Shown: positions 25,571 to 34,713, counted from the first letter of the stretch. The stretch is 64,000 nucleotides of DNA from Kitasatospora sp. NBC_01250 (GCF_036226465.1 NZ_CP108476.1:4402001-4466000), one strand, 5' to 3'. The notes: a model not told the origin generated them from the letters alone. Program-made: numbers and translations.

Positions 25571-28378
25571 TCAGTGCGGCATCGTCCAGCGCTGCGCGCC
25601 GGTGCCGTTGCAGTCCCAGAGCTGGAGCCTGGTCCCGTCGGCGCTGCGGCTGTGCGGCGCGTCCAGGCAGCGGCCGGCCGACGGGTTGTAGAGCGAGCCG
25701 TCCGGGCGCGGCCACCACTGCTGGGCGCCGGTGCCGTTGCAGCCCCAGACCTGGATCACGGTGCCGTCGGCGGTCCCGCTGTGGTCCGCGTCCAGGCAGC
25801 GGTCCAGGGCGCGCACCGTGCCGTCGCCCGCCAGCGTCCAGCGCTGGCCGTCGGCGCCGGTGCAGCCCGAGATCTGGACGGGCGTGCCCCAGTCGCTCTT
25901 GCCGCCCGCGACGTCCAGGCACTTGCCGGCCAGGCCGGTCACCTGGCCGGTCACCGACTGCGCCGGGCCGACGTCGAAGGAGGGCGGCGCGTCCTGCGGG
26001 TCGTGGCCCCAGGCCGGGTCGGGGTCGGCGGCCAGCTGGTACTCCATGGTGCCGCCGTCGGTGATCAGCTCGGAGCCGGTCCAGGGCCGGGTGGAGGCGG
26101 TGCCGTTGACCCGCAGGCCGTGCACGTAGCGCACGTCCGCGGAGGCGCCGGGCGCGCTGATGTCGATCGAGGGGCCGTTGCCGCGGGTCACGGTGATCTG
26201 CGGGAAGAGCGGGCTGGCCAGCACGAGCTCGGCCCGGCCGGGGACCTGCGGGTAGAGCCCGAGCATGCCCCAGACCGCCCAGGAGGACATCTCGCCCAGG
26301 TCGTCGTTGCCCACCTCGCCGTCGGGCGCGTCGCTGAACAGCGTGGTCACCGCGCGGCGCACCACGTCCGCGGTGCGGTCGGGACGGCCCGCGTAGTCGT
26401 AGGTCCACGGGGTGTTGAGCGAGGGCTCGTTGCCCAGGTAGGAGTGGGCCGCGTCCGGTCCGGCGTTCAGCTTCTCGAAGAAGCTGTCCAGCCGCGGGAC
26501 CACCGCCGCGTTCCCGCCCATCGCGTCGAACAGGCCGCGGTGGTTGAACGGGACCATCCAGGTGTACTGGGCGGCGTCCCCCTCGACGTACTCGTCCTGC
26601 TGGGTGGGCTGGAAGCTCGGCCAGCCGTGGTCGGCGTCGCGCGGCTGCAGGTAGCCGCTGTCGGTGTTGAACAGGTTGCGCCAGCCGGCCGCGCGGTGCA
26701 GCAGGGCATCGTGGTCGGCGCTGTCGCCCAGGCTGCCGGCCAGCTGGGCGAGGGCGAAGTCGGCCGTGTTGTACTCCAGCGTGCTGGCGGCCGAGCCCCA
26801 GATGCCCGAGGTGCCCACCGGCAGGTAGCCCTGGCCGTCGTAGGCCGCGTGGCCCGGACGCTCACGGTCGTCACTGCGCCCGGCCAGCGCGAGCCTGAGC
26901 AGGCCGGCGGCGTCGAAGTCGGTGGCGCCGAAGGCGTACATGCCGGCCGCGATCGTCGGCAGCGGGTCGCCCACCATCACCCCGGTGCCGCCGTTGGCCA
27001 GCGTCCAGCGGTCGAAGTAGCCGGCCTGGGCGCCCTGGTCGACCACGGACTGGGCGATGTCGGAGGCCTCCTTGGGGGCCAGCAGGGCGATCAGCTGCAT
27101 CTCGGAGCGGTAGACGTCCCAGCCCGAGAAGTCGGCATAGTGGACTCTGCCGGGATCGGTGCGGTGCACCTGGCCGTCGAAGCCCGGGTACCGGCCGTCC
27201 ACGTCGCTGAGCACGCTCGGGTGCAGGAACGAGTGGTAGAGCGCGGTGTAGAAGGTGCGCTGCTGCTTGGTGGTGCCGCCGCCCACCGCGATCCGGCCCA
27301 GCAGGTCGTTCCAGGCCGCCCGGGTGCCGTCCCTGACCTGGTCGAAGTCGCGCTGCCCCTGCTCGGCGTCCAGGTTGGCCCGGGCGCCCTCGGCGCTGGT
27401 GAAGGAGATGCCGACCCGGGCGGTGACGGTGGGGTTGTCGCTGGTGTCGAAGGAGACCAGCGCCTGCGCACCGGACCCGGTGTCCGGCGCGTCGGGGTGC
27501 AGCGCCAGCCCCGGCCCGCGGTGTCCCGCCAGCTCGGCCTGGGCCTTCGCGGTGCGCGGCGGCTGCGGGGCGACGCCCCTGCTCTCCCCGCTCGCGGTGC
27601 GCCGGCCGGTGTCCAGCCGGCCGTCCTGCACGATGCCGGACCGGGTGAACGGGTGGTCGAAGACGGCGGTGAAGTAGATCCGGTAGCGGTTGTTCGACCC
27701 GCAGAAGCCGCCGCCGTCGGTGTAGCCGGAGATGCTGTCGGTTCCGATGGCCACCGAACCGCTGGCGCTGTTGAAGGCCCGGCCGGCGTCCACGGTGAGC
27801 GAGGCGCGCTGGCCGGCGGGGTAGCTGAACCGGGCCACCCCCGAGCGCTGGGTGGTGGTCAGCTCGGTGCGCAGCCCGTTGTCGAAGGTGACCGCGTAGC
27901 TGCCCGGCGTGGCCGACTCGTGGTCGTGCGAGAAGCTCTCGTGGCCCACCGGGCTGTCACCGAGGATCGGCAGGAACGGGATGTTGCCGTAGTCGCCGCA
28001 GCCCGCGCCGGAGATGTGGGTCAGGCTGAAGCCGCGGATCCGCTGGTCGCTGTAGAGGTAGCCGCCGTGCTGGTACGTCACGGTGTCCGGGCTCCACTGG
28101 ACCATGCCCATCGGGGCGCTGGCCCCCGGGAAGGTGTTGCCCGCGCCGCCGCCGTTGCCGAAGTCGATGGCGCCCTGCTGCGTGCCGACGAACGGATTGA
28201 CGTACTGGGCCGGGTCCTCGACGGTTGTCCGGTGTTTGGCGTCCGGTCGGTGCTTCACGTCGGCGGCGGGCAGGTGCTTGGCCCCGGTCAGGGCGGCCCC
28301 GGCCACCGCCGGGGTCCCGCCCGCGCCGGTGAGCAGCACGGTGGCCAGTGCCACGGTGATCATCTGACGAACAGTCAT
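25571..28378 (-). CDS. Secreted GH92 alpha-mannosidase with ricin-type lectin domain
   Basis: 935 residues. Signal peptide (MTVRQMITVALATVLLTGAGGTPAVAGA), then an N-terminal beta-sandwich (YVNPFVGTQQGAIDFGNGGGAGNTFPGASAPMGMVQWSPDT) and the alpha/alpha-barrel catalytic domain with the GH92 hallmark GNDDLGEMSSWAVWGMLGLYPQVPG. The C-terminal 130 residues form a ricin B trefoil with three QxW repeats (GQRWTLA, AQQWWPR, AQRWTMP) and DADHS/DAPHS sugar loops. GH92 enzymes are calcium-dependent exo-mannosidases; this one would trim mannose from fungal or plant glycans. Confidence 0.93.
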   Translation of the reverse strand: MTVRQMITVALATVLLTGAGGTPAVAGAALTGAKHLPAADVKHRPDAKHRTTVEDPAQYVNPFVGTQQGAIDFGNGGGAGNTFPGASAPMGMVQWSPDTVTYQHGGYLYSDQRIRGFSLTHISGAGCGDYGNIPFLPILGDSPVGHESFSHDHESATPGSYAVTFDNGLRTELTTTQRSGVARFSYPAGQRASLTVDAGRAFNSASGSVAIGTDSISGYTDGGGFCGSNNRYRIYFTAVFDHPFTRSGIVQDGRLDTGRRTASGESRGVAPQPPRTAKAQAELAGHRGPGLALHPDAPDTGSGAQALVSFDTSDNPTVTARVGISFTSAEGARANLDAEQGQRDFDQVRDGTRAAWNDLLGRIAVGGGTTKQQRTFYTALYHSFLHPSVLSDVDGRYPGFDGQVHRTDPGRVHYADFSGWDVYRSEMQLIALLAPKEASDIAQSVVDQGAQAGYFDRWTLANGGTGVMVGDPLPTIAAGMYAFGATDFDAAGLLRLALAGRSDDRERPGHAAYDGQGYLPVGTSGIWGSAASTLEYNTADFALAQLAGSLGDSADHDALLHRAAGWRNLFNTDSGYLQPRDADHGWPSFQPTQQDEYVEGDAAQYTWMVPFNHRGLFDAMGGNAAVVPRLDSFFEKLNAGPDAAHSYLGNEPSLNTPWTYDYAGRPDRTADVVRRAVTTLFSDAPDGEVGNDDLGEMSSWAVWGMLGLYPQVPGRAELVLASPLFPQITVTRGNGPSIDISAPGASADVRYVHGLRVNGTASTRPWTGSELITDGGTMEYQLAADPDPAWGHDPQDAPPSFDVGPAQSVTGQVTGLAGKCLDVAGGKSDWGTPVQISGCTGADGQRWTLAGDGTVRALDRCLDADHSGTADGTVIQVWGCNGTGAQQWWPRPDGSLYNPSAGRCLDAPHSRSADGTRLQLWDCNGTGAQRWTMPH

Positions 28379-28485
28379 TTCGTTATGGTGTGGTTCGCCC
28401 CGGGCCCAAACCGGTCGCGACAGACCGGGTGTCGCTCGATCGGCTTACCATCGGGGAAAACGCGCGTCGGCCTGGGGAGAGGGAC

Positions 28486-29193
28486 ATGGCGGAGCACGAC
28501 CTGCGCAGCGCGGAGGCCCGGATGATCGCGGAGGCGCGCAAGGCCTTCTTCGTGGTCTTCGGCCTGCTCTGCGTGGTCTGGGCGGTCCAGCTCGGCAACT
28601 GGGCGGACCGGAACACCCTGGCCCTGCAGTACGGGATCCGGCCGCACGACCTCACCCGGCTGCCCGAGCTCTTCACCGCACCGCTGCTGCACTTCAGCTG
28701 GCAGCACCTGGAGGGCAACTCCGGGCCGCTCTTCGTCTTCGGCTTCCTGGCCGCCTACCGGGGCGTCAAGAAGTTCCTGCTGCTGACCCTGCTGATCACC
28801 CTCACCAGCGGCCTGGCGGTGTGGATCTTCCAGGCCGGCAACACCGTCTCGGTCGGCGCCAGCGGGCTGATCTTCGGCTACCTCGGCTACGTGGTGCTGC
28901 GCGGGATCTTCGACCGGCACCTGATCGACACCCTGATCGGTGTGGTGATGGCGGCCTCCTTCGCCTACGAGCTGGCCGGGGCGGTGCCCGGGGCGCCGGA
29001 CGGGGTGAGCTGGCTGGCCCACCTGGGCGGGCTGCTCGGCGGGGTGGCGGGCGCCTGGCTGCTGCGCGACCGCGCCGGGCGCGAGGAGCGGGCGACGGCC
29101 GCCGACCGGCCCGCACCCGGCGGCGGGCCCGCCGGATCCGGCACCGGCTCGCGGGCCGACCTGCTCAAGGAGCTGAAGGACCTCGGCCTCTGA
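28486..29193 (+). CDS. Rhomboid-family intramembrane serine protease
   Basis: 235 residues, about six membrane helices. The catalytic Ser is in VSVGASGLIFGYLGY (GxSG) and the His in SWLAHLGGLLGGVAGAW. HFSWQHLEGNSGPLFVFG is the conserved H-x-N loop. A Gly/Ala/Pro-rich tail ends in RADLLKELKDLGL. ATG 28486 is preceded by GGGGAGAGG. It is divergent from the GH92 gene with 107 bp between them. Confidence 0.92.
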   Translation: MAEHDLRSAEARMIAEARKAFFVVFGLLCVVWAVQLGNWADRNTLALQYGIRPHDLTRLPELFTAPLLHFSWQHLEGNSGPLFVFGFLAAYRGVKKFLLLTLLITLTSGLAVWIFQAGNTVSVGASGLIFGYLGYVVLRGIFDRHLIDTLIGVVMAASFAYELAGAVPGAPDGVSWLAHLGGLLGGVAGAWLLRDRAGREERATAADRPAPGGGPAGSGTGSRADLLKELKDLGL

Positions 29194-29283
29194 CCGGGCC
29201 CACTCCACCGCAGGTCTAGACCATCGCTCGGCCCAGCGGCTAGCGTGAGCCTGCCCCTCCCCTCTCCGCCCCGGAGCCGCGCC

Positions 29284-30450
29284 GTGCAGTCGTCCGTCCT
29301 CGCCTTCGCCACCGACCTGATCGACGAGGGTGCGGACACCTTCTTCGGCAACCTCACCGAGCGGGCCGGCGTCGGCGGCGTGACCCTCGCCTCGGTCTAC
29401 CACGAGGCCCGCGACGTCTTCCCGCACCACCCGACCCGGGTGGTGCGCTACCTGGAGCCCGGCGCGGCCTACTTCCGCCCCGACCCGGCGCGCTGGGCCG
29501 GGCAGCGGCTCGCCCCGCTCGCGGCCGGCGCGATCGGCGAGCGCGACCCGTTCGCCGAGGCCGCCGAGGAGACCCGCCGGCGCGGGCTCAAGCTGCACGC
29601 CTGGACGGTGTTCTGCCACAACGACCGGCTCGGCTTCCAGCACCCCGACTGCGCACCGGCCAACGCCTTCGGCGACCGCCTCCTCACCGAGCTGTGCCCC
29701 GCCAACCCCGAGGTCCGCGCCTACGCGCACACCCTGGTCGACGAGCTCGCCCGGTACGGCGTGGACGCGATCCGCGCCGAGTCGCTGCACTTCCACGGTC
29801 TGCGGCACGGCTACCACCACGAGCGCTACTTCGAGCGGCTCGGCGCGATGGCCGAGGCGCTGCTCGGTCTCTGCTTCTGCCCGCACTGCCGGGCCGCGGC
29901 CGAGCGGCGCGGGGTGCCGGCCGAGGAGGTCCGGCAGGTGGTGGCCGCCGAGATCCGCCGCCGGCTGGCCGACGAGCGGGCCGCCGAGGAGCCCGGCGCC
30001 CTGGACGCGCTCGCCGACGGCGCGCTGGCGGCCTACGTCGACGCGGGCGCGGCCACCGTCACCTCGCTCGCCGCCGAGCTGGCCGAGCGGGCCGGACGCC
30101 ACGGGATGCGGCTGAGCTTCATGGACGCCGACGGCCCCGGAGCCGGCTGGCTGGCCGGCATCGACCTGCCCGCGCTGACCCGGGCCGGGGTGGGCATCGA
30201 GACGCTGGGCTACGCCACCACGCCCGAGGCGGTGCGCGAGAAGGTCGCCGCCTTCGCCCTGCACGGCGTGCGGCCCGCCGAGCTGGCCGTGATCCTGCGC
30301 CCGATGGCCCAGGACTGCGACGGCCCGGCCAACCTCGCCGCGAAGATCGCGGCGCTGCGCGCGCTCGGGGTGCCCGAGGTCGAGTTCTACAACTACGGGC
30401 TGATGCGCCTGCGCTCGATGGACCGGATCGGCGCCGCGCTGCGCGGTTGA
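29284..30450 (+). CDS. Conserved TIM-barrel-like protein of unknown function
   Basis: 388 residues, no signal peptide. Sequence such as RRRGLKLHAWTVFCHNDRLGFQHPDCAPANAFGDRLL, ELCPANPEVRAYAHTLVDELARYGVDAIRAESLHFHG and KVAAFALHGVRPAELAVILRPMAQD follows the beta/alpha rhythm of glycoside-hydrolase-like barrels. A CFCPHC motif follows the central part and could bind metal or form a disulfide. I do not know a function. GTG 29284 was preferred over GTG 29245 because protein-like sequence begins there. Confidence 0.65.
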   Translation: MQSSVLAFATDLIDEGADTFFGNLTERAGVGGVTLASVYHEARDVFPHHPTRVVRYLEPGAAYFRPDPARWAGQRLAPLAAGAIGERDPFAEAAEETRRRGLKLHAWTVFCHNDRLGFQHPDCAPANAFGDRLLTELCPANPEVRAYAHTLVDELARYGVDAIRAESLHFHGLRHGYHHERYFERLGAMAEALLGLCFCPHCRAAAERRGVPAEEVRQVVAAEIRRRLADERAAEEPGALDALADGALAAYVDAGAATVTSLAAELAERAGRHGMRLSFMDADGPGAGWLAGIDLPALTRAGVGIETLGYATTPEAVREKVAAFALHGVRPAELAVILRPMAQDCDGPANLAAKIAALRALGVPEVEFYNYGLMRLRSMDRIGAALRG

Positions 30451-30592
30451 ATTTTTTCAAAATCCGCCAAACCCGACTTCGGCCCTCTCGACTGGGCGCT
30501 TTCCTGCCTCATCTGTAGACGTACCGTCAGCAGCGCGCATCGAGGCAGCGCGCTTGCTGCGCCATGCGCCGCCCTAACGGTAGGCTTTCCGT

Positions 30593-30889
30593 GTGATCTT
30601 CAAGCGCATCGGCAACGGGCGGCCGTACCCGGATCACGGCCGGACCAGCACCCGTCAGTGGGCGGACGTCGCCCCTCGTCCGGTGCGTCTCGACCAGTTG
30701 GTCACCACCAAGGGCCAGTTGGACCTGGAAACCCTGCTGGCCGAGGACTCCACCTTCTACGGCGACCTCTTCGCCCACGTGGTCAAGTGGCACGGCGACC
30801 TCTACCTGGAGGACGGGCTGCACCGCGCCGTGCGCGCCGCCCTCCAGCAGCGCCAGGTGCTGCACGCCAGAGTCCTCGAGATGGACTGA
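30593..30889 (+). CDS. Small conserved actinobacterial protein (often labelled VapB-like)
   Basis: 98 residues: MIFKRIGNGRPYPDHG, WADVAPRPVRLDQLVTTKGQLDLETLL, then FAHVVKWHGDLYLEDGLHRAVRAALQQRQVLHARVLEM. It is highly conserved in Streptomyces next to the lytR-C/upp region. Automatic pipelines have called it a VapB-type antitoxin, but no VapC PIN-domain toxin lies nearby, so I doubt that role. GTG start; TAGGCT ends 7 nt upstream and no ribosome site is visible, so the mRNA may be leaderless. Confidence 0.75.
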   Translation: MIFKRIGNGRPYPDHGRTSTRQWADVAPRPVRLDQLVTTKGQLDLETLLAEDSTFYGDLFAHVVKWHGDLYLEDGLHRAVRAALQQRQVLHARVLEMD

Positions 30890-31023
30890 GGGCGGACCGG
30901 CCTTACCCGACCGGCCCAACCCGACTGACAGCCGTTCAGCCGTCGAGTCAGGTGCGCGCCGGCCCCCCTGGACAAGGCGGCCGAATGATCGTCAGTACAC
31001 CCTTTCGAGTAAGAGGGTGCGCC

Positions 31024-31038
31024 AAATGATGATCATTT
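31024..31038. promoter_or_regulatory. 15-bp 7-1-7 palindrome upstream of the LytR_C gene
   Basis: AAATGAT-G-ATCATTT is a perfect inverted repeat in an AT-rich patch of an otherwise GC-rich genome. The 7-1-7 geometry is that of Fur/Zur-family boxes, whose consensus also contains AATGAT. It lies about 25 bp upstream of a possible -10 (TAGGCT, 31064-31069) for the LytR_C gene. Assignment to a Fur/Zur-type regulator is a guess. Confidence 0.4.
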
Positions 31039-31174
31039 ATTACCTTCATCACGGGATGCGGACTAGGCTGCTGAACACGGCCGCACCCGCTGCGGACTCG
31101 ACGTCCCCGCTGCCCCGCCGGCCGCTTCCGTCGCCCGTCGGCATGGCTGCCCTTCCTCCCAGGGGAGACAGACT

Positions 31175-31969
31175 GTGAGCATGTTGACCCCCCAGGGGTT
31201 GAAGGGGAAGCAGTTCCGGATCACCGGGACCAGCTATCCGCGGCTCGGCCCACCACCCCGGCGCGGTCGACGCGTCCTGGCGATCGTGGCCTCGGTGCTC
31301 GCGATGGCGCTCATCGCGCTGGGCGGGGTGCAGCTGGTCGACATCTTCACCGGCAAGGCGAAGCACACCGCCGCCCAGGCCTGCGCCAGTCCGCACCCCT
31401 CGGCCGCCGCCTCGCTCTCCGGCAAGCCGCTGGCCGCGCCCGCGCCGGGCGCCTCGGGCTCCCCCGGCGCCTCCGGTTCGCCCGGCTCGCCCGAGGCCTC
31501 CGGCTCGGCAGGCGCCTCCGGCTCCCCGGCCTCCGGCTCCCCCGCCGCGGGCAGTGCCGCCGCCGGCACGCCGTTGCCGGCCAGCACCGCCGTGCCGCAA
31601 CCGGGGGCCGTCACGGTCAACGTGCTGAACGCCACCGACAAGGCCGGGCTCGCGGCGCGCACCGCCGACGACCTGAAGAAGCGCGGCTTCACCGTGGGCA
31701 AGGTCGGCAACGCCCCGTCGGCGCTGGCGAAGAAGGTGCCCGGCACGGCCGAGCTGGTCGCCGGTCCCGCCGGCGCCGGCGCGGCCACGCTGCTCGGCGC
31801 CCAGGTCACCGGCGCGACCACGATGGCCGACGCCCGCACGGACGGCAGCGTCGACTTCGTGATCGGCGACGGCTACACCGCCCTGCTCGAGCCGGACGCC
31901 GCGGCGACCGCGCTGGCCGCGGCGCTCAAGCCGGTGCCGAGCCCCTCGCCGGTGCCGGGCAGCTGCTGA
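31175..31969 (+). CDS. Membrane-anchored LytR_C-domain protein
   Basis: 264 residues: basic cytoplasmic N-terminus, one membrane helix (about 29-50), a low-complexity Gly/Ala/Ser/Pro linker (about 85-135; GASGSPGASGSPGSP...), and a C-terminal LytR_C domain (VTVNVLNATDKAGLAARTADDLKKRGFTVGKVGNAP...). LytR_C domains occur in cell-wall-associated proteins of actinobacteria. GTG start preceded by GGGGAG. A strong bidirectional terminator separates it from upp. Confidence 0.88.
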   Translation: MSMLTPQGLKGKQFRITGTSYPRLGPPPRRGRRVLAIVASVLAMALIALGGVQLVDIFTGKAKHTAAQACASPHPSAAASLSGKPLAAPAPGASGSPGASGSPGSPEASGSAGASGSPASGSPAAGSAAAGTPLPASTAVPQPGAVTVNVLNATDKAGLAARTADDLKKRGFTVGKVGNAPSALAKKVPGTAELVAGPAGAGAATLLGAQVTGATTMADARTDGSVDFVIGDGYTALLEPDAAATALAAALKPVPSPSPVPGSC

Positions 31970-31988
31970 GCCGGTCCGCGGGACACGA

Positions 31989-32045
31989 GCGGACGACGAA
32001 GAGCGGTGCCCCCCGTCGAGGGGGGCACCGCTCTTCGTCGTCCGC
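31989..32045. terminator. Bidirectional terminator between LytR_C gene and upp
   Basis: 26-bp perfect stem (31989-32014 with 32020-32045) and a GTCGA loop, ending in six G-C pairs at the loop side. It lies between two convergent genes and can stop both transcripts. Confidence 0.9.
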
Positions 32046-32051
32046 TGTCGC

Positions 32052-32687
32052 TCAGCCGGCCGTGCCGTACAGCCGGTCGCCCGCGTCGCCCAGGCCCGGC
32101 ACGATGTAGCCGTGCTCGTTGAGGCGCTGGTCCAGCGCGGCGGTGACCACGGTGACCGGCAGGCCGGCCAGCTCCTTCTCCATCACCTCGACGCCCTCGG
32201 GCGCCGCCAGCAGCACCACGGCCGTCACGTCGGTGGCGCCCCGGTCGATCAGCAGGCGGATCGCCGCGACCAGCGTGCCGCCGGTGGCGAGCATCGGGTC
32301 CAGCACGTAGACCTGGCGGCCCGACAGGTCGTCGGGCATCCGGGTCGCGTAGGTGGAGGCCTCCAGGGTCTCCTCGTTGCGGACCATCCCGAGGAAACCC
32401 ACCTCGGCGGTCGGCAGCAGCCGGGTCATGCCGTCCAGCATGCCGAGCCCGGCCCGCAGGATCGGCACCACCAGCGGGCGCGGATAGCTCAGCCGGGTGC
32501 CGGTGGTGACGGCGACCGGCGTGGTGATCTCGACCTCGTCGGTCCGCACGTCCCGGGTCGCCTCGTAGGCGAGCAGGGTGACCAGCTCGTCGGTGAGGCG
32601 ACGGAAGGTCGGGGAGTCGGTGCGCTCATCGCGCAGCGTGGAGAGCTTGTGGGCCACCAGAGGGTGGTCGACGACGTGGATCCGCAT
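32052..32687 (-). CDS. upp: Uracil phosphoribosyltransferase
   Basis: 211 residues. Converts uracil and PRPP to UMP in pyrimidine salvage. The PRPP loop is VYVLDPMLATGGT, and the uracil-binding C-terminal region is HGYIVPGLGDAGDRLYGT; N-terminal DHPLVAHKLSTLRD is typical. Full length, with no unusual features. It is part of the conserved streptomycete block with tadA. Confidence 0.97.
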   Translation of the reverse strand: MRIHVVDHPLVAHKLSTLRDERTDSPTFRRLTDELVTLLAYEATRDVRTDEVEITTPVAVTTGTRLSYPRPLVVPILRAGLGMLDGMTRLLPTAEVGFLGMVRNEETLEASTYATRMPDDLSGRQVYVLDPMLATGGTLVAAIRLLIDRGATDVTAVVLLAAPEGVEVMEKELAGLPVTVVTAALDQRLNEHGYIVPGLGDAGDRLYGTAG

Positions 32688-32794
32688 AACCCGACCTTAA
32701 CGGCGTATCGGGCGCGGCGACGACCGCCGTGGCGCCAGCGGTCCCGTGGGACTCCTGTGGTATCAACACCCGACTTCTGGGAATGTCAGACCGT

Positions 32795-33052
32795 ATGAAC
32801 AGGAACCGGGGCCCGGTCGACGGACCCCCCGCGGAGCCTGCGGCGCATCCGAACACCGCGCCCCGGGCAGCCCCCGGCGAACCCGGCGACCCACCGCCCC
32901 CCGGCGAGACGCCGGCCGAGCGCCGCCGGCGCCGGGCCGTCTTCCTGCGCGAGCTCGCCGAGGCCCGCGAGCTGCGGGCCAGGGTGCAGCCGCGCAAGAC
33001 CAAGGAGCGCCGGCTGCGCGAGGCGCTCCGCATGCGCACCTTCCGCACCTGA
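32795..33052 (+). CDS. Small basic conserved protein, function unknown
   Basis: 85 residues. The first half is Pro/Ala-rich and disordered; the second half is strongly charged and helical (AERRRRRAVFLRELAEARELRARVQPRKTKERRLREALRMRTFRT). The charge pattern suggests nucleic-acid or ribosome binding, but nothing more can be said. ATG 32783 is an alternative start. It lies between upp (divergent) and the tadA-associated gene. Confidence 0.6.
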   Translation: MNRNRGPVDGPPAEPAAHPNTAPRAAPGEPGDPPPPGETPAERRRRRAVFLRELAEARELRARVQPRKTKERRLREALRMRTFRT

Positions 33053-33335
33053 CACGGCCCCGGGGCCCGCCACGGCGTTTCCCGCTGACCCGCCCGGCCG
33101 CGTGGGCACCCCGCGCCCGGGCGTTTCGCCGCCTGTTCGCCGACCGTTCACGGGTCGATCCCGGGTTTCCGACACGACCTGCGAAGACGCGCTGCCGAAC
33201 ACTCCCCGAGAGGGCTGGCTTTCTGTCACGATTCCGGTGGGACGGTCCGAACAGCGGACCGCCTCTGGTGCGGGGGCGGCCAGACCGCGTTCGCCCGAGA
33301 TCGCCTACGGCCGAGACCATTTGGGAGTGTCCCTG

Positions 33336-33902
33336 GTGGCGTACTTCGCTGCAGTGCTTGCTCGCACCGAGGACGGGTGGGATGTGAGCGAGACCGAGTT
33401 GGACAACGTCGAAACCCTTGCCGATCTTGCCGACCTGGCACGCGAAGCGGCACTGGATGACGACACTGTGCTGGTGTTCATCGAACAGGAGGACGCGTGG
33501 TTCGCGGTCGTCCGGGTGGACGGCGAGGAGGATCCGCGGATCTTCGTCTCCGACGCCGCCGCCGCCGCGCGCAGCTCCTACGGGGACGTGGTCCTCACCG
33601 AGGAGCTGGTCGGCCGGGCCGGCGACAGCGAGTTCGACGACCTGGACAACCTGGTGACCGAGCTGGAGGACAGTGAGGACGCCGAGCTGTCCGACGACGA
33701 GGAGGACGACGAGGAGGCCCCGGTCACCGGCCCCGGCGGCGTCCCGGTCGGCCCGCTCGGCGACTCCGAACTGCTCAGCGAGTTCGGCGTCGCCGCCAAG
33801 GACCTGCTCGACCTCAGCGGCGAGGGTGCCGAGCCCGGCGACGCACTCGCCGAGATCGCCGACGCCCTGGGCTGCGCCGAGGTGCTGGAGGCGGTCCGCT
33901 AG
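33336..33902 (+). CDS. tRNA adenosine deaminase-associated protein
   Basis: 188 residues, starting at GTG with GGGAG upstream. MAYFAAVLARTEDGWDVSETELDNVETLADLADLAREA and VLVFIEQEDAWFAVVRVDGEEDPRIFVSDAAAAARSSYG are the hallmark of the actinobacterial family encoded next to tadA. A very acidic segment (EDSEDAELSDDEEDDEEAP, about 110-130) interrupts it. It is thought to act with the deaminase, but its exact role is unknown. tadA starts 55 bp downstream. Confidence 0.9.
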   Translation: MAYFAAVLARTEDGWDVSETELDNVETLADLADLAREAALDDDTVLVFIEQEDAWFAVVRVDGEEDPRIFVSDAAAAARSSYGDVVLTEELVGRAGDSEFDDLDNLVTELEDSEDAELSDDEEDDEEAPVTGPGGVPVGPLGDSELLSEFGVAAKDLLDLSGEGAEPGDALAEIADALGCAEVLEAVR

Positions 33903-33957
33903 CAGGAGCGGGGTCCGCGGGGTCGGGACGGGGCTGCCGGTGTCGGACACTGGTGGG

Positions 33958-34494
33958 ATGCAGCCCCACCCCGACCTCGCGGACCGCCCGGCCACCCCCC
34001 GCCTCGCCCCCCTGCCGGCCCCGGTGCGCCCCGACCCGGTCCGCGACCGCTGGTCGGCCGCGATGCGCCTGGCCATCGCCGAGGCCGCGCTCGCCACCGG
34101 CACCGGCGACGTCCCGGTCGGCGCCCTCGTCCTCGGCCCCGACGGCACCGTCATCGGCCGCGGCCACAACGAGCGCGAGGCCGTGGGCGACCCCACCGCG
34201 CACGCCGAGGTCCAGGCCATCCGTCAGGCCGCCCAGGCCGTCGGCGAGTGGCGGCTGACCGGCTGCACCATGATCGTCACCCTGGAGCCCTGCACCATGT
34301 GCGCGGGCGCCATCGTGCTCTCCCGGCTCGACCGCGTGGTCTACGGCGCCCTCGACGAGAAGGCCGGGGCCGCCGGCTCCCTCTTCGACGTGATGCGCGA
34401 CCGCCGTCTCAACCACCGCCCCGAGGTGATCCCCGGCGTCCTCGCCGACGACTGCGCCACCCAACTGCGCGCCTTCTTCGACACCCACCGCTGA
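33958..34494 (+). CDS. tadA: tRNA-specific adenosine deaminase (A34 to I34)
   Basis: 178-residue cytidine-deaminase-fold enzyme that makes inosine at the wobble position of tRNA-Arg(ACG). Zinc site: HAEVQ (His and catalytic Glu) and PCTMC (two Cys). Also visible: VPVGALVLGPDGTVIGRGHNERE and LDRVVYGALDEKAGAAGSLFDV. The N-terminal 30 residues are a Pro-rich extension. ATG at 33958 is the first plausible start. tRNA-Ser(CGA) follows. Confidence 0.96.
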   Translation: MQPHPDLADRPATPRLAPLPAPVRPDPVRDRWSAAMRLAIAEAALATGTGDVPVGALVLGPDGTVIGRGHNEREAVGDPTAHAEVQAIRQAAQAVGEWRLTGCTMIVTLEPCTMCAGAIVLSRLDRVVYGALDEKAGAAGSLFDVMRDRRLNHRPEVIPGVLADDCATQLRAFFDTHR

Positions 34495-34561
34495 CCCCGC
34501 CCCTGCCCAGCCGCCCCAAAGGATTTCGTCTGGGCCCAGGGCGTCCGGTAGAGTCTCTCTC

Positions 34562-34651
34562 GGTAGCGTGTCCGAGCGGCCAAAGGAGCACGCCTCGAAA
34601 GCGTGTGTGGGGGCAACTCCACCGTGGGTTCGAATCCCACCGCTACCGCCA
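34562..34651 (+). tRNA. tRNA-Ser (anticodon CGA)
   Basis: A complete class II tRNA with acceptor GGTAGCG/CGCTACC, D arm, anticodon stem-loop with CTCGAAA (anticodon CGA at 34596-34598), long variable arm (TGGGGGCAACTCCA region) and T arm GTGGG-TTCGAAT-CCCAC. The CCA end is encoded (34649-34651). A -10-like TAGAGT lies at 34549-34554. A strong terminator follows immediately. Confidence 0.98.
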
Positions 34652-34652
34652 G

Positions 34653-34704
34653 AGATACGGCTGAGGGCCCCCAGGAGATTTCCTGGGGGCCCTCAGCCGT
34701 ATCT
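34653..34704. terminator. Terminator between tRNA-Ser and the convergent FAD gene
   Basis: Perfect 24-bp stem with a 4-nt GATT loop, beginning 2 nt after the CCA end. It separates the tRNA from the leftward FAD oxidoreductase operon and can serve both directions. Confidence 0.9.
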
Positions 34705-34713
34705 GATCCCGGC

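Noticed and set aside
30593..30889. VapB antitoxin of a VapBC pair
   Set aside because: No PIN-domain toxin next to it and the sequence is a conserved streptomycete core protein rather than an AbrB/RHH-type antitoxin.
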